Below, one piece after another: positions 1-8,804 of a stretch of 64,000 nucleotides of DNA (its first letter is position 1; the number at the start of each line of letters is the position of its first letter). This DNA is from Vagococcus lutrae (GTDB lineage: Bacteria; Bacillota; Bacilli; Lactobacillales; Vagococcaceae). The DNA lies in the NCBI RefSeq assembly GCF_003987555.1, contig NZ_NGJW01000004.1, positions 62,001 to 126,000 on the forward strand. The letters are read 5' to 3'. The translations under genes and the position numbers were made by a program. The notes beneath the pieces are model-generated. The model did not search any database. It worked only from the letters and a program-made list of their open reading frames with translations, and had not been told where the DNA came from.

Positions 1-1271
1 TCATGTTCTTTAATTTGAGCGGGTACCTTCTCAAACAAACTCGGTTTGCCAATACGGTATTCATCGCCTTCGTGATGCGCGACCAATCCACGGCCGATTT
101 CATTTTCCATCTCTAACTCAATCGTTTCTTCTATTTCAAAGTAACGCGTAATTGCTTCAGCTAACGGATGATTCGCTTGTTTTTCCATAGCGACAATCAC
201 ATCAATATGTACTTGGTCTTGATTATCAATAAAATAATAATCTGTAACTGACGGTTCACCCTTAGTCAACGTGCCCGTTTTATCAAAGGCAACAGCTTTC
301 AGTTGAGCGATATTAGCAAGATAAGCGCCACCTTTAAAAAGAACGCCTCTTTTCGCTAAGTTAGAAATAGCAGATAATGTAGCTGGGACAGCACTTGCCG
401 CTAAAGCACACGGAGAGGCAACAGTTAGAAACACCATGCCGCGGTAAAAACTCTCATACCAAGACCAGCCGAATACAAATGGCCCGATTAAGATAAAAAT
501 GGGGACTATCGCTAAGACTGCTTTAACATAGATAGGTTCTATTTTTTGTATCTTCGTCGCTGCTTTAGGCATACTGGCTTGCGATTCATTAACTAACTGT
601 AAAATTTTGGCAAATAACGTTTCATCCGCATTTTTGGTTACTTCCATAGTAAACGTATGATTTCCATTAATCGTACTCCCAAATACAGTATCGCCTACTT
701 GTTTTTCTTGAGGAATACTTTCACCATTAATTGCGGATTCATCAATACTCGTTGCACCAGAGATAATGACCCCATCCGTTGGTACTTGGTCACCATTTAA
801 AACATGTAATTGGTCCCCAACTTTAAGCTCCTTAACACTGACGATTTTCGTGCTACCATCTGGTTGGATAAGCCGAGCTTCTGTGGGATTCATCTTCATC
901 AAGTTCGTAATTTCACGTTTACTCTTTCCTTCTGCATAATCTTCAAGAAAATGCGCTGTAGCAAAAATTAAAATTAAAAGAGACCCCTCTAAAAAATCTC
1001 CAATAAATGAAGCGCCAACTGCGGCAATTGTCATTAAAATATGAATGTTTGGGGTGAATTTTTTTGCGTCAACCGTTGAATGAATCGTATCTAAAATCCC
1101 CTCTTCAATCACATGATAACCCGTCAACAACATGGCGATAACAAAGGTCACATTTTGTTGCAAACTTTTTTCTGGTAAAAACAACGCTACAATAAACACA
1201 ATAAGGCCCACGATATACAATATCACTGGTAGTTTTCCATGATCGTGGTCATGGTGGTGTTTTTCTGTCAT
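1..1271 (-). CDS. P1B-4-type heavy-metal efflux ATPase (PfeT/FrvA-like), 3' end outside window
   Basis: Membrane ATPase that exports a divalent metal, of which about 423 residues are visible. The start is ATG at 1271, behind an AGAAGGGA ribosome binding site. The N terminus is His/Asp-rich (HHHDHDHGK) and there is no CXXC metal-binding domain. The chain then shows membrane segments, the actuator loop, an SPC motif in the metal-binding helix (ASPCALAASAVP), the phosphorylation motif DKTGTLTKGE and the HP locus (ANHPLAEA) of the nucleotide-binding domain. In the P1B family, SPC rather than CPC marks the P1B-4 group (CoaT, PfeT, FrvA), which exports Fe(II) or Co(II). Metal identity is inferred from the motif only. 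Transcription comes from a promoter with an ArsR-type operator. The hydrolase-domain end and any downstream partner lie beyond base 1. Confidence 0.85.
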   Translation of the reverse strand, partial: MTEKHHHDHDHGKLPVILYIVGLIVFIVALFLPEKSLQQNVTFVIAMLLTGYHVIEEGILDTIHSTVDAKKFTPNIHILMTIAAVGASFIGDFLEGSLLILIFATAHFLEDYAEGKSKREITNLMKMNPTEARLIQPDGSTKIVSVKELKVGDQLHVLNGDQVPTDGVIISGATSIDESAINGESIPQEKQVGDTVFGSTINGNHTFTMEVTKNADETLFAKILQLVNESQASMPKAATKIQKIEPIYVKAVLAIVPIFILIGPFVFGWSWYESFYRGMVFLTVASPCALAASAVPATLSAISNLAKRGVLFKGGAYLANIAQLKAVAFDKTGTLTKGEPSVTDYYFIDNQDQVHIDVIVAMEKQANHPLAEAITRYFEIEETIELEMENEIGRGLVAHHEGDEYRIGKPSLFEKVPAQIKEH

Positions 1272-1293
1272 ATAAATCCCTTCTTTCATTCAA

Positions 1294-1309
1294 ATGAATA
1301 ACCATTCAT
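1294..1309. promoter_or_regulatory. ArsR/SmtB-type operator upstream of the metal ATPase
   Basis: The dyad ATGAATAACCATTCAT contains TGAA-N6-TTCA, the recognised core of ArsR/SmtB-family metal-sensor operators. It lies just downstream of the ATPase -10 box, where a repressor would block transcription. A second overlapping dyad, TTCATTCAAATGAA, spans 1285-1298. No matching regulator gene is adjacent in the visible sequence. Confidence 0.6.
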
Positions 1310-1314
1310 ATATT

Positions 1315-1343
1315 ATATTATAGAATATTGTTCATTTTTTCGC
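1315..1343 (-). promoter_or_regulatory. Promoter of the metal ATPase
   Basis: Read on the minus strand, TTGCGA (-35) is followed after 17 bases by TATAAT (-10). The ArsR-type dyad lies between the -10 box and the ATG, within the expected start-of-transcription region. Confidence 0.6.
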
Positions 1344-1367
1344 AAGTATAAACGCTTTAATCAAATA

Positions 1368-1397
1368 TGCTATAATAAGGGAATGTTTAGAGAGGAG
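1368..1397 (+). promoter_or_regulatory. Extended -10 promoter and RBS of recQ
   Basis: TGCTATAAT (extended -10; TATAAT at 1371-1376) stands 31 bases before the recQ ATG, and AGAGGAG at 1391-1397 is a good ribosome binding site. No strong -35 box is present, as expected for an extended -10 promoter. Confidence 0.5.
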
Positions 1398-1407
1398 TCT
1401 TTAAGTT

Positions 1408-3225
1408 ATGTCACCACATGATATTTTACGGCATTACTATGGATACGATACATTTAGGGAAGGACAATTAGCTATTATTGACGCTATTTTAGCGAAGCAA
1501 GATGTGATGAGCATTATGCCGACTGGTGCTGGAAAGTCAATTTGCTATCAGATTCCCGCACTCATCATGCCCAATCTGACATTAGTCATTTCGCCACTCA
1601 TCTCATTGATGAAAGATCAAGTCATGGCTCTACAACAAAATGGATTACCTGCTGGTTATCTAAATAGCTCACAGACCTATCAAGAACAATATGCTGTCTT
1701 ACGTGCCTGTCAGGAACGCCAAATAAAACTACTATATGTTGCCCCTGAACAACTTTTAACTGAACGTTTTTTAGCGTTTAGTTCAACCGTTCAAATTGAC
1801 ATGGTAAGTATTGACGAAGCGCATTGCGTTTCTCAATGGGGTCAAGACTTTCGCCCTCATTACCTTGATATTATGGAATTTGTGACCACACTGCCCAAGC
1901 GTCCAGTTATGAGTGCTTTCACAGCCACTGCTACGCCTTTGGTAAAAGAAGATATTATTAAAATTTTAGCGTTAGAAAATCCATTCCAAGTGACCACTGG
2001 CTTTGACCGACCTAATCTGTCTTTTGCTGTAAAAAAAGGCAAGCATAAAAAGGAGAGTTTACTCCAATTTATTGCTGAACATTCTCAACAGTCAGGTATC
2101 ATCTACTGTCAAACGCGACAATTAGTAGAAGAAATAAAAGATTTACTGATTGAACATGACTATGAGGCTACTTATTATCATGCCGGTCTTTCACATGAAG
2201 AGCGCAATCGAAATCAAGAAGCATTTGTTAGAGATGTCGCCCAAATCATGGTAGCGACGAATGCTTTTGGCATGGGAATTGATAAAGCTGACGTACGCTT
2301 TGTCGTTCATTACAATATGCCTAAAAATATGGAAAACTATTATCAAGAAGCCGGTCGAGCTGGACGAGATGGCGAAGCTGCCGACTGTCTCCTACTTTAC
2401 AGTGGGAAAGATGTCGTGACTAATCAATTTTTAATCCAAAAACAAGCGGAGAATAGTCTGTTACCAACAGAAGAAGCCGAATGGTTTAAAAATCTAGAAC
2501 AAAAACGATTGAAGAAAATGTCTTATTATTGTTTCACGCAAAACTGTTTAAGGCAATATATGTTGCATTATTTTGGTGAAAAAGCGCCTTATTATTGTGG
2601 AAATTGCTCTAACTGTTTAAATCAATCGGAAAAAATCGATGTCAGTACTTCGATAAAAAAGGTTCTTTCTTGCGTCAAGCGTCTGCGCGAAAATTATGGG
2701 ATTACCATGGTAGTAGATGTTTTGAGAGGAAGTACCAAGCAGCGACTTAAACAATTACGTTTAGATCATTTATCTACTTACGGTATTATGAGTGATACGT
2801 CTGAAAAACAACTTCGTCATTTAATTGATTTTATGTTGGCGGAAGGATATTTAGCCCAATCAAATGATGACTACCCTGTTCTGACACTTGGTGAGCGTGC
2901 TTCAGAAGGCCTGTTTGGAAAGGAGCCTATCCAAATGATTGCCTTTAAAGAAACAAAACCAGTTATCAAAAAAGAACATGCTTCAGAACAAGACGTACCA
3001 AATCCAGCACTTTACGCCCGATTACAAATGTTAAGAAGAGAATTAGCTGATGAACAAAGAGTTCCTGCGTATGTGATTTTTAATGATGTCACATTAAAAG
3101 AAATGTGTCAGTCTCTTCCTGAAACAGACGCAGACTTACTTAAAATAACGGGTATTGGTGAAGTAAAATTAGCCAAATATGGCTCTCAGTTTTTAGAAAC
3201 AATTCAAACTTATTTAGATTCATAA
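1408..3225 (+). CDS. recQ: ATP-dependent DNA helicase RecQ
   Basis: 3'-5' DNA helicase of recombination and replication-fork repair. Helicase motifs are clear: Walker A TGAGKS near residues 39-44, DEAH at about 136-139, and the motif VI region YYQEAGRAGRDG. The RecQ zinc-binding cysteines follow (CFTQNC...CGNCSNC, about 375-405), then a winged-helix RQC region. The C terminus looks like an HRDC domain (about 530-600, with ITGIGEVKLAKYG). At 605 residues it is a full-length RecQ. It is monocistronic, ends at a bidirectional terminator and converges on glnA. Confidence 0.95.
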   Translation: MSPHDILRHYYGYDTFREGQLAIIDAILAKQDVMSIMPTGAGKSICYQIPALIMPNLTLVISPLISLMKDQVMALQQNGLPAGYLNSSQTYQEQYAVLRACQERQIKLLYVAPEQLLTERFLAFSSTVQIDMVSIDEAHCVSQWGQDFRPHYLDIMEFVTTLPKRPVMSAFTATATPLVKEDIIKILALENPFQVTTGFDRPNLSFAVKKGKHKKESLLQFIAEHSQQSGIIYCQTRQLVEEIKDLLIEHDYEATYYHAGLSHEERNRNQEAFVRDVAQIMVATNAFGMGIDKADVRFVVHYNMPKNMENYYQEAGRAGRDGEAADCLLLYSGKDVVTNQFLIQKQAENSLLPTEEAEWFKNLEQKRLKKMSYYCFTQNCLRQYMLHYFGEKAPYYCGNCSNCLNQSEKIDVSTSIKKVLSCVKRLRENYGITMVVDVLRGSTKQRLKQLRLDHLSTYGIMSDTSEKQLRHLIDFMLAEGYLAQSNDDYPVLTLGERASEGLFGKEPIQMIAFKETKPVIKKEHASEQDVPNPALYARLQMLRRELADEQRVPAYVIFNDVTLKEMCQSLPETDADLLKITGIGEVKLAKYGSQFLETIQTYLDS

Positions 3226-3278
3226 AAAAAGAAGCAAAAAACATGAAACAGATACCATGTTTTTTCGCTTCTTTTTTG
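3224..3278. terminator. Bidirectional terminator between recQ and glnA
   Basis: A long stem is formed by the A-rich arm ending ACATG at 3245 and the T-rich arm starting CATG at 3256, with a 10-base loop. Poly-A on the left and poly-T on the right give a usable terminator in both directions, serving convergent recQ and glnA. Confidence 0.85.
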
Positions 3279-3319
3279 GTTATTAAAATACAGCTACTAG
3301 CTTGCTATTTTTATGACGA

Positions 3320-4660
3320 TTAATAGCGTTCAATATACATATCACGTTCCCATTCCGAAACATGTTGACGATATGCCGACCATTCTTGTTGTTTAGCTTC
3401 GACAAAGTTTCCGTATATATGTTCACCCAGAGCTTCTTGGACGACACTATCTTTCCGAAGAGCTTTGACCGCATTATGAAGCGTAGACGGAAGGTCTGAA
3501 ATTTGTGCTGCTTCGCGCTCTTCCTCAGTCATATCATAAATGTTTTGATTCACTTCAGCTGGTGGCGTCAATCCTCGACGGACTCCATCTAATCCTGACG
3601 CTAGCAATACTGCCATAGTTAAATAAGGATTGGCAGCAGGGTCGACCGAACGTAATTCTACACGTGTTGAAAGACCTCGTGACTCAGGTACACGGATTAA
3701 CGGCGAACGGTTACGTCCACTCCATGCGACATAGACGGGTGCTTCAAAACCTGGCACTAAACGTTTATACGAATTGACAATCGGATTGCATACTGCTGTA
3801 TAACCACGAGCATGTTCGATTAAACCTGCCATAAACTGATAAGCTGTTTCACTTAACTCACGCTCGCCCTTCTCGTCGTAAAAAGCATTTTCATCCCCTT
3901 TAAATAAGGACATATTGCAATGCATCCCTGATCCCGCAATCCCGTGTAGAGGTTTTGGCATGAATGTCGCATGTAAACCATGTTTACGTGCAATGGTTCG
4001 TACAACAAGCTTAAAAGTTTGAATATTGTCACACGCTTTGACTACTTCTTCATATTTAAAATCCACTTCATGTTGACCAGGTGCACATTCGTGATGAGAA
4101 GCTTCTACTTCAAACCCTAAATTTTCTAACTCTAATACAATATCACGACGACAGTTTTCCCCTAAATCAGTAGGAGATAAATCGAAATAACCACCGCTAT
4201 CATTTAAATCAAGTGTAGGACGTCCAAATTCATCTAGTTTAAAAAGGAAAAACTCTGGTTCTGGCCCTAAATTAAATGACGTAAATCCTAAATCTTGCAT
4301 ATCTTTCACAACACGTTTTAAATTGCCACGAGGGTCACCGGTAAACGGTTCGCCAGTATGTGTGTAGATGTCACAAATCAAACGAGCGACTTTACCGCCT
4401 GTTGCTTCCCAAGGAAAAATCAACCAAGTGTCTAGGTCAGGATATAAATACATATCACTTTCTTCTATTCTAACAAACCCTTCAATAGAAGAACCGTCAA
4501 ACATCATCTTATTATCTAGCACCTTATCCAATTGACTAATTGGAACCTCAACGTTCTTAATAGTTCCCAAAACATCTGTAAACATCAGTCTTAAAAAATG
4601 TACATTTTCTTCTTCGACTTGTTTTTTTATGGTAGCGATTTGCGTTTTTCTATCTTTCAC
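3320..4660 (-). CDS. glnA: Type I glutamine synthetase
   Basis: Condenses glutamate and ammonia to glutamine with ATP. The 446 residues match the GSI-alpha length of Firmicutes. Family signatures are visible: FDGSSIEGF near residue 55, the ATP/glutamate-site stretch [18 protein letters not shown], and NRSPLIRVP. The start is GTG at 4660 behind GAGGGAG. In many Firmicutes glnR lies just upstream of glnA; here the upstream gene is a divergent cation exporter, so glnA is monocistronic. I found no convincing GlnR box in its promoter. Confidence 0.95.
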   Translation of the reverse strand: MKDRKTQIATIKKQVEEENVHFLRLMFTDVLGTIKNVEVPISQLDKVLDNKMMFDGSSIEGFVRIEESDMYLYPDLDTWLIFPWEATGGKVARLICDIYTHTGEPFTGDPRGNLKRVVKDMQDLGFTSFNLGPEPEFFLFKLDEFGRPTLDLNDSGGYFDLSPTDLGENCRRDIVLELENLGFEVEASHHECAPGQHEVDFKYEEVVKACDNIQTFKLVVRTIARKHGLHATFMPKPLHGIAGSGMHCNMSLFKGDENAFYDEKGERELSETAYQFMAGLIEHARGYTAVCNPIVNSYKRLVPGFEAPVYVAWSGRNRSPLIRVPESRGLSTRVELRSVDPAANPYLTMAVLLASGLDGVRRGLTPPAEVNQNIYDMTEEEREAAQISDLPSTLHNAVKALRKDSVVQEALGEHIYGNFVEAKQQEWSAYRQHVSEWERDMYIERY

Positions 4661-4761
4661 ACAGACTCCCTCTTTGCTTTTTATTTCATACTTTTAAAAA
4701 ATAACACCTATACCATTTATAATATAAACGGTCACGACATCATAGTTGTATGATTATTAAA

Positions 4762-4790
4762 AGAATACCATTGTAAAAAAAGGTTGTCAA
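4762..4790 (-). promoter_or_regulatory. Promoter of glnA
   Basis: On the minus strand, TTGACA (-35, at 4785-4790) is followed after 17 bases by TATTCT (-10, at 4762-4767). This gives a leader of roughly 95 bases before the GTG start. Confidence 0.6.
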
Positions 4791-4875
4791 TCATATGAAA
4801 ACCCTTGCATTTATTTTTCATGTTCCTAAGTCTCTTTTTTGGTCTCCCTTAACACTAGTCACGTCTCTAGCTGTC

Positions 4876-4920
4876 TGTTATAATTTCATTCAGTACCTAA
4901 TAAACAGTGTAGAAAGGAAG
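4876..4920 (+). promoter_or_regulatory. Promoter and RBS of the cation exporter
   Basis: TGTTATAAT at 4876-4884 is an extended -10 box and GAAAGGAAG near 4912-4920 is the ribosome binding site. Its spacing favours GTG at 4928 over the TTG at 4925. Confidence 0.45.
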
Positions 4921-4927
4921 TTTTTTG

Positions 4928-5821
4928 GTGCAACAAAAACGATATGAACAACTCAAGCTCGCTGAAAGAGGCGCGCTTATTAGTATTGTCAGCTACATCT
5001 TACTAGCAGCTGCTAAAATAATCATGGCAAAACTCTACCATTCCGCTGCGCTTCAAGCAGACGGTTTTAATAACTTATCCGACGTCATCGCTTCGATGGC
5101 CGTTTTTATTGGCTTACGCTTAGCTCGTCAACCAGCGGATGATGATCATCGCTATGGCCATTGGAAAGTGGAAACAGTCGCTAGTTTAATTACTTCTTTT
5201 TTAATGTTTTTTATTGGGATAGAAGTTCTCGTTTCAGCGATTAAAAATTTATTTAATGACAAACTTCCTGCCCCAAATCCAATCGCAGCTTACACGGGCA
5301 TCGCTTCGGCAATTATTATGTTTGGTGTGTATAGTTATAATCATCGCCTGGCAAAAAAAGTTAGCAGTCATGCACTTGATGCTGCCGCTAAAGATAATTT
5401 ATCAGATGCTTTAACCAGTTTAGGAACAGCGATTGCGATTTTTGCCTCCTCCTTTCACTTGGTATGGTTAGACCGTGCGACGGCAGTGATTATTGGTATC
5501 ATCATTTTAAAAACAGCTTGGGATATTTTTAGCGAAAGTGCGTTTTCTTTATCAGACGGTTTTTCCGAAACCAAGTTACAGCAATACGCTGCCAATGTTT
5601 TAATGATACCTGGCGTGAAATCGATTAAAGATATTCGAGGACGAACATACGGTGCGAATATTTTCATTGATATTGTCGTCTATATGGACCCTAATTTGAC
5701 AGTGGCGGAAAGTCATGATATTACTGAAGCAATCGAAACGTTACTCTATGAAAAATTTAATGTGTTTGATACGGATGTTCATGTCGAACCATTTACGTCA
5801 CACACACGAAAGGACGTATAA
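4928..5821 (+). CDS. Cation diffusion facilitator, MntE-like (probable Mn(II) exporter)
   Basis: Membrane metal/proton antiporter of the CDF family, about 297 residues with six membrane segments and a C-terminal cytoplasmic dimerisation domain. Site A reads N48-x3-D52 in TM2 (NNLSD) and D156-x3-D160 in TM5 (DNLSD). Zinc exporters such as YiiP/CzcD carry HxxxD in TM5. Absence of histidine here, with an Asn in TM2, is the pattern associated with manganese exporters such as streptococcal MntE, so Mn(II) export is inferred. The start could also be TTG at 4925. The next gene follows after 5 bases, so both are probably co-transcribed. Confidence 0.85.
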   Translation: MQQKRYEQLKLAERGALISIVSYILLAAAKIIMAKLYHSAALQADGFNNLSDVIASMAVFIGLRLARQPADDDHRYGHWKVETVASLITSFLMFFIGIEVLVSAIKNLFNDKLPAPNPIAAYTGIASAIIMFGVYSYNHRLAKKVSSHALDAAAKDNLSDALTSLGTAIAIFASSFHLVWLDRATAVIIGIIILKTAWDIFSESAFSLSDGFSETKLQQYAANVLMIPGVKSIKDIRGRTYGANIFIDIVVYMDPNLTVAESHDITEAIETLLYEKFNVFDTDVHVEPFTSHTRKDV

Positions 5822-5826
5822 ATCAT

Positions 5827-6957
5827 ATGAAGCAGGTTGCTATTATAGGGGGAGGGATTGTAGGAATGAGTTGTGCTCACTTCTTACAATCGTTATCGCC
5901 TGAACCAATAGAGATTACTATTTTTGATGATAGAAAAGGGCAAGCGACTAAAGCGTCAGCGGGTATTATTTCCCCTTGGCTATCCCAACGGCGTAATAAA
6001 GACTGGTATGCCTTGGCTAAAGAAGGCGCTAGGCTCTACCCAGAATGGCTAGCAGAAATGAACCTTAGCGACGACAAAACGATTTATCAACAAGTTGGTA
6101 CGCTACTCTTTAAAAAAAATGAAGCATTGTTAGATAAACTCTATCATCTTGCGCTAGAAAGAAGAAAAGAAGCGCCAGAAATCGGCGATATAGCTCGGCT
6201 CACACCGGAAGAAATCAAAGAAAAAATACCTTTAATCGAAACGTCTCAATCGGCTCTTTTTATCTCAGGTGGCGCTAGACTGGACGGACAACGTTTAATG
6301 ACGGCAATACGACGAGAACTAACGAAACAGACGGTAACATTTGAAGACACAGCTGTTTTAAACTTATCGTACAGTGATAAGAAACAGTGGACTGTTCACC
6401 TTGAAAACCGCAAGGAAACATTTGAACAAGTCGTATTGGCTACTGGCGCGTGGTTGCCCCATTTATTAACACCTTTAGGATATGAGGTCGACGTACGTCC
6501 TCAAAAAGGGCAATTGCTTGTTTTAGATACAGACTTTCCTTCTAAAGACTGGCCGGTTATCATGCCTCAGGGAGAAGGCGATATTATTCCATTGCGTCAT
6601 GGTGAAATTCTTATTGGCGCTACTCATGAGAATGAAGGCGGATTTGATTTAACCGTCGATACCGAGACAACCCAACCACTTATTGATAATCTCATACGAC
6701 TCGTTCCTCAACTTAAAGGAACACCGATTAAAACAGTTCGTATTGGCACACGTGCTTATACGTCTGACTTTCTTCCTTTCTTTGGATGCGTGCCTGGACA
6801 AGAAAATCTTTTTGTCGCAAGCGGCCTCGGTTCATCTGGTTTGACGACAGGTCCTGTTATTGGAAAAACATTAGCTCAAATGCTCTTAAATATTCCAACG
6901 AATATCGACCCGAGCCATTACTCACCTGTTCCTTATATCAAAAAAGAAGCTGATTAA
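5827..6957 (+). CDS. FAD-dependent oxidoreductase, DadA/glycine oxidase-like
   Basis: Probable flavoprotein of the DAO family (Pfam DAO; D-amino acid dehydrogenase, glycine oxidase ThiO and relatives). The N terminus has the FAD Rossmann motif GGGIVG at residues 8-13. Near the C terminus is the expected GLGSSGLTTGPVIGK stretch of the FAD domain. The length of 376 residues is normal. The substrate is not evident: it is not next to thiamine genes, which argues against a ThiO role, but gives no positive lead. Its stop codon lies inside the downstream terminator palindrome. Confidence 0.8.
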   Translation: MKQVAIIGGGIVGMSCAHFLQSLSPEPIEITIFDDRKGQATKASAGIISPWLSQRRNKDWYALAKEGARLYPEWLAEMNLSDDKTIYQQVGTLLFKKNEALLDKLYHLALERRKEAPEIGDIARLTPEEIKEKIPLIETSQSALFISGGARLDGQRLMTAIRRELTKQTVTFEDTAVLNLSYSDKKQWTVHLENRKETFEQVVLATGAWLPHLLTPLGYEVDVRPQKGQLLVLDTDFPSKDWPVIMPQGEGDIIPLRHGEILIGATHENEGGFDLTVDTETTQPLIDNLIRLVPQLKGTPIKTVRIGTRAYTSDFLPFFGCVPGQENLFVASGLGSSGLTTGPVIGKTLAQMLLNIPTNIDPSHYSPVPYIKKEAD

Positions 6958-6973
6958 TCAGCTTCTTTTTTTG
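6941..6973. terminator. Bidirectional terminator containing both stop codons
   Basis: The palindrome AAGAAGCTGATTAATCAGCTTCTT is flanked by A and T runs. TAA of the oxidoreductase (6955-6957) directly abuts the reverse-strand TGA of the next gene (6958-6960), both at the dyad centre, so the stem also encodes the last residues of both proteins. Confidence 0.85.
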
Positions 6974-8382
6974 TTATTATTTAAAGCTTCCGATAGTCGT
7001 TCCAGCCAATTTTTCTTTATTTCTGGTTCTTTAGAGGTTTTTTCAGTCGGCAAGGTCCATAATAATTGATCGGTTTCAAATTGATGGCTCGGTCGAAAAT
7101 GAACTTTCAGCTGCTTCTGATGGCTTATGACAGTATATTCATATGGCGCTAATTCACGCACCCAGCGTAAGTCTTTTTTAGCTAACTGTCGCTGCAAAGC
7201 TTCAATCGGCAAAGTGAGCTGATTAGCTTCAGGAATATAAAAAATCAACACTAATTCTTGCGTCGGTTTTGTTTCAAGAATATCATAAACTTCTAAATAG
7301 TATTGGATGTAATAGTTATAAACCGACAGTGCTTCGTCTAAAGTAAAGTCAGGTACAATTTGATGATACGCTACCGCTCGTTCTTGTTTTGCTTCTAAAA
7401 AAGGGAAAAAAGCATAGACATTTAATTGACCAAAATGACGCGCCTCTTGATAAAAACCACGCGCCGAATCAAAAATTCGTAAGGTGAAATGTTTAGCATC
7501 CTTTTTGGGACAGGGCTGCAAATATCTATTTTGATATTGTAACATCTGACGCTGATTTTTAAATTGCATAAATTCAGTGTACGGATCGCGTAGCAAACCT
7601 ACTCCGTTATTATTCATAAATTGATCAAATCCAAGTTGGAAACGAAATAGCTGTTGGCTTTTGATGTTATAAGGATGTGACCAACTCAATGGATCTTTGT
7701 AGAGCGTGATTATTAACGTGCCATCGTCACAAGCCGTTACATTATGAACAGCTTGGACATCTAGAAAAGCTTGTTTTGGAATGTCTTGAAAGTATTCAGT
7801 GGTATACCACATTTTCCAACATGACGTATAGAGACGCTGGGGTGTTACAACGTCATAGCCAGGTAGTAAACTACAGTCCACGATTTTTTCTTGCTCGTCA
7901 TTTCTCATCAGCCTTAATGATTGATGACTCAAATCAAAAGAGTCTCGTAATGATAAATCCGCAATATTGGACGACAAATATTCTTCATAGGGACGAATAA
8001 AAGCTTGAATCCCATTATTAGCTAACTGCTTTTGAAGATAATCTTCAATTAAAAAAGCATCTTTATAAAAGTCTACTTTCTTTAATAAAAATCGTTGGGT
8101 AAAACGATTGTCCACACATGTCAAGCTCGCTTCGACTTTTTCCGCATGGTAAAAATATGTCACCGGCAAAGCCTCTTGCCAGTTTGTTTGGTTTAACTCA
8201 TCTTTAAATGTTTCTAAATCTACTTGTTCCATACGCTCCCCCTCGACTTTTTCGAGGCGGCCATTAGAATCTATGATTTTTCCTAAAACGAGCCATTGAG
8301 CGAGTTGTTCCGTCAATGCTGCTTTTTCAGAAGATAATCGATGTTGTAGTTGGATTAAAAAAAGGGGTTGCGTCGTTTTCAT
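6958..8382 (-). CDS. Conserved-type hypothetical protein, 474 aa, function unknown
   Basis: I do not recognise this protein. It is a soluble-looking chain rich in aromatic and glutamine residues, with no signal peptide, no membrane segment, no nucleotide-binding loop and no obvious metal-binding cysteine cluster. The C terminus is Lys-rich (NNNKKRS). The reading frame is long, has a good start (TAGGAGG before ATG at 8382) and ordinary codon use, so it is a real gene. It is divergent from a small acidic protein, with facing -10 boxes and a dyad between them. It could be an uncharacterised lineage-specific cytoplasmic protein; no enzymatic role can be supported. Confidence 0.6.
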   Translation of the reverse strand: MKTTQPLFLIQLQHRLSSEKAALTEQLAQWLVLGKIIDSNGRLEKVEGERMEQVDLETFKDELNQTNWQEALPVTYFYHAEKVEASLTCVDNRFTQRFLLKKVDFYKDAFLIEDYLQKQLANNGIQAFIRPYEEYLSSNIADLSLRDSFDLSHQSLRLMRNDEQEKIVDCSLLPGYDVVTPQRLYTSCWKMWYTTEYFQDIPKQAFLDVQAVHNVTACDDGTLIITLYKDPLSWSHPYNIKSQQLFRFQLGFDQFMNNNGVGLLRDPYTEFMQFKNQRQMLQYQNRYLQPCPKKDAKHFTLRIFDSARGFYQEARHFGQLNVYAFFPFLEAKQERAVAYHQIVPDFTLDEALSVYNYYIQYYLEVYDILETKPTQELVLIFYIPEANQLTLPIEALQRQLAKKDLRWVRELAPYEYTVISHQKQLKVHFRPSHQFETDQLLWTLPTEKTSKEPEIKKNWLERLSEALNNNKKRS

Positions 8383-8399
8383 TTTGATAGCCTCCTACT

Positions 8400-8435
8400 T
8401 TCATTATACCTTATCAAAATGATATAGTATAATCA
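8400..8435. promoter_or_regulatory. Face-to-face -10 boxes with central dyad
   Basis: A minus-strand TATAAT (ATTATA on the plus strand at about 8403-8408) and a plus-strand TATAAT (about 8427-8432) face each other. Between them lies the dyad TATCA-AAA-TGATA. No good -35 boxes are visible. One bound regulator could control both divergent genes. Confidence 0.35.
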
Positions 8436-8460
8436 AACATAATTAGAAAGAAGGATAACG

Positions 8461-8646
8461 ATGGGAATAAAATACACAAAGACTGATGAACTTGACAAAT
8501 TACTTTCTCAATACATTGACGATGTCGGACTTGATGAAGATGAAATTAAACGTCGCACTGACATTGCTGAGAAAGAAGCCGAACGATTTATCACATTAGA
8601 GCAAGAACAGATAAGTAAAAAAGAAAAAAATGAAAAAACGAATTAA
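8461..8646 (+). CDS. Small acidic hypothetical protein, 61 aa
   Basis: Short, highly charged protein (many Asp, Glu and Lys; DDVGLDEDEIKRR) that is probably helical, with no membrane segment. It has a proper ribosome binding site (AGAAAGAAGG) and a -10 box upstream, which supports expression. I do not recognise a family. It is divergent from the unknown 474-aa gene. Confidence 0.5.
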   Translation: MGIKYTKTDELDKLLSQYIDDVGLDEDEIKRRTDIAEKEAERFITLEQEQISKKEKNEKTN

Positions 8647-8763
8647 GTTGTATTAAACATACTTTTCTATGTTGATTTATAGATAGAGTCACCTTTGATT
8701 CACTTGAGAAACAAATTTAGTGAGCTCGAACATTCCTCCACACTCATAACTCAATTCGATGTA

Positions 8764-8804
8764 AAAAAGCAACCTTAAGAATTTACTTCTTATAGGTTGC
8801 TTTT
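8764..8804. terminator. Terminator after the ThrE-type exporter genes
   Basis: AAAAGCAACCT and AGGTTGCTTTT form the stem. Read on the minus strand the stem begins within the last codons of the upstream gene and is followed by a T run. The A/T runs also allow function on the plus strand after the 61-aa gene. Confidence 0.75.

Noticed and set aside
4741-4800. Possible GlnR operator upstream of glnA (TGTAA...TGTCA in the promoter)
   Set aside because: It does not fit TGTNA-N7-TNACA in sequence or spacing; the similarity comes from the -35 TTGACA and an A run.
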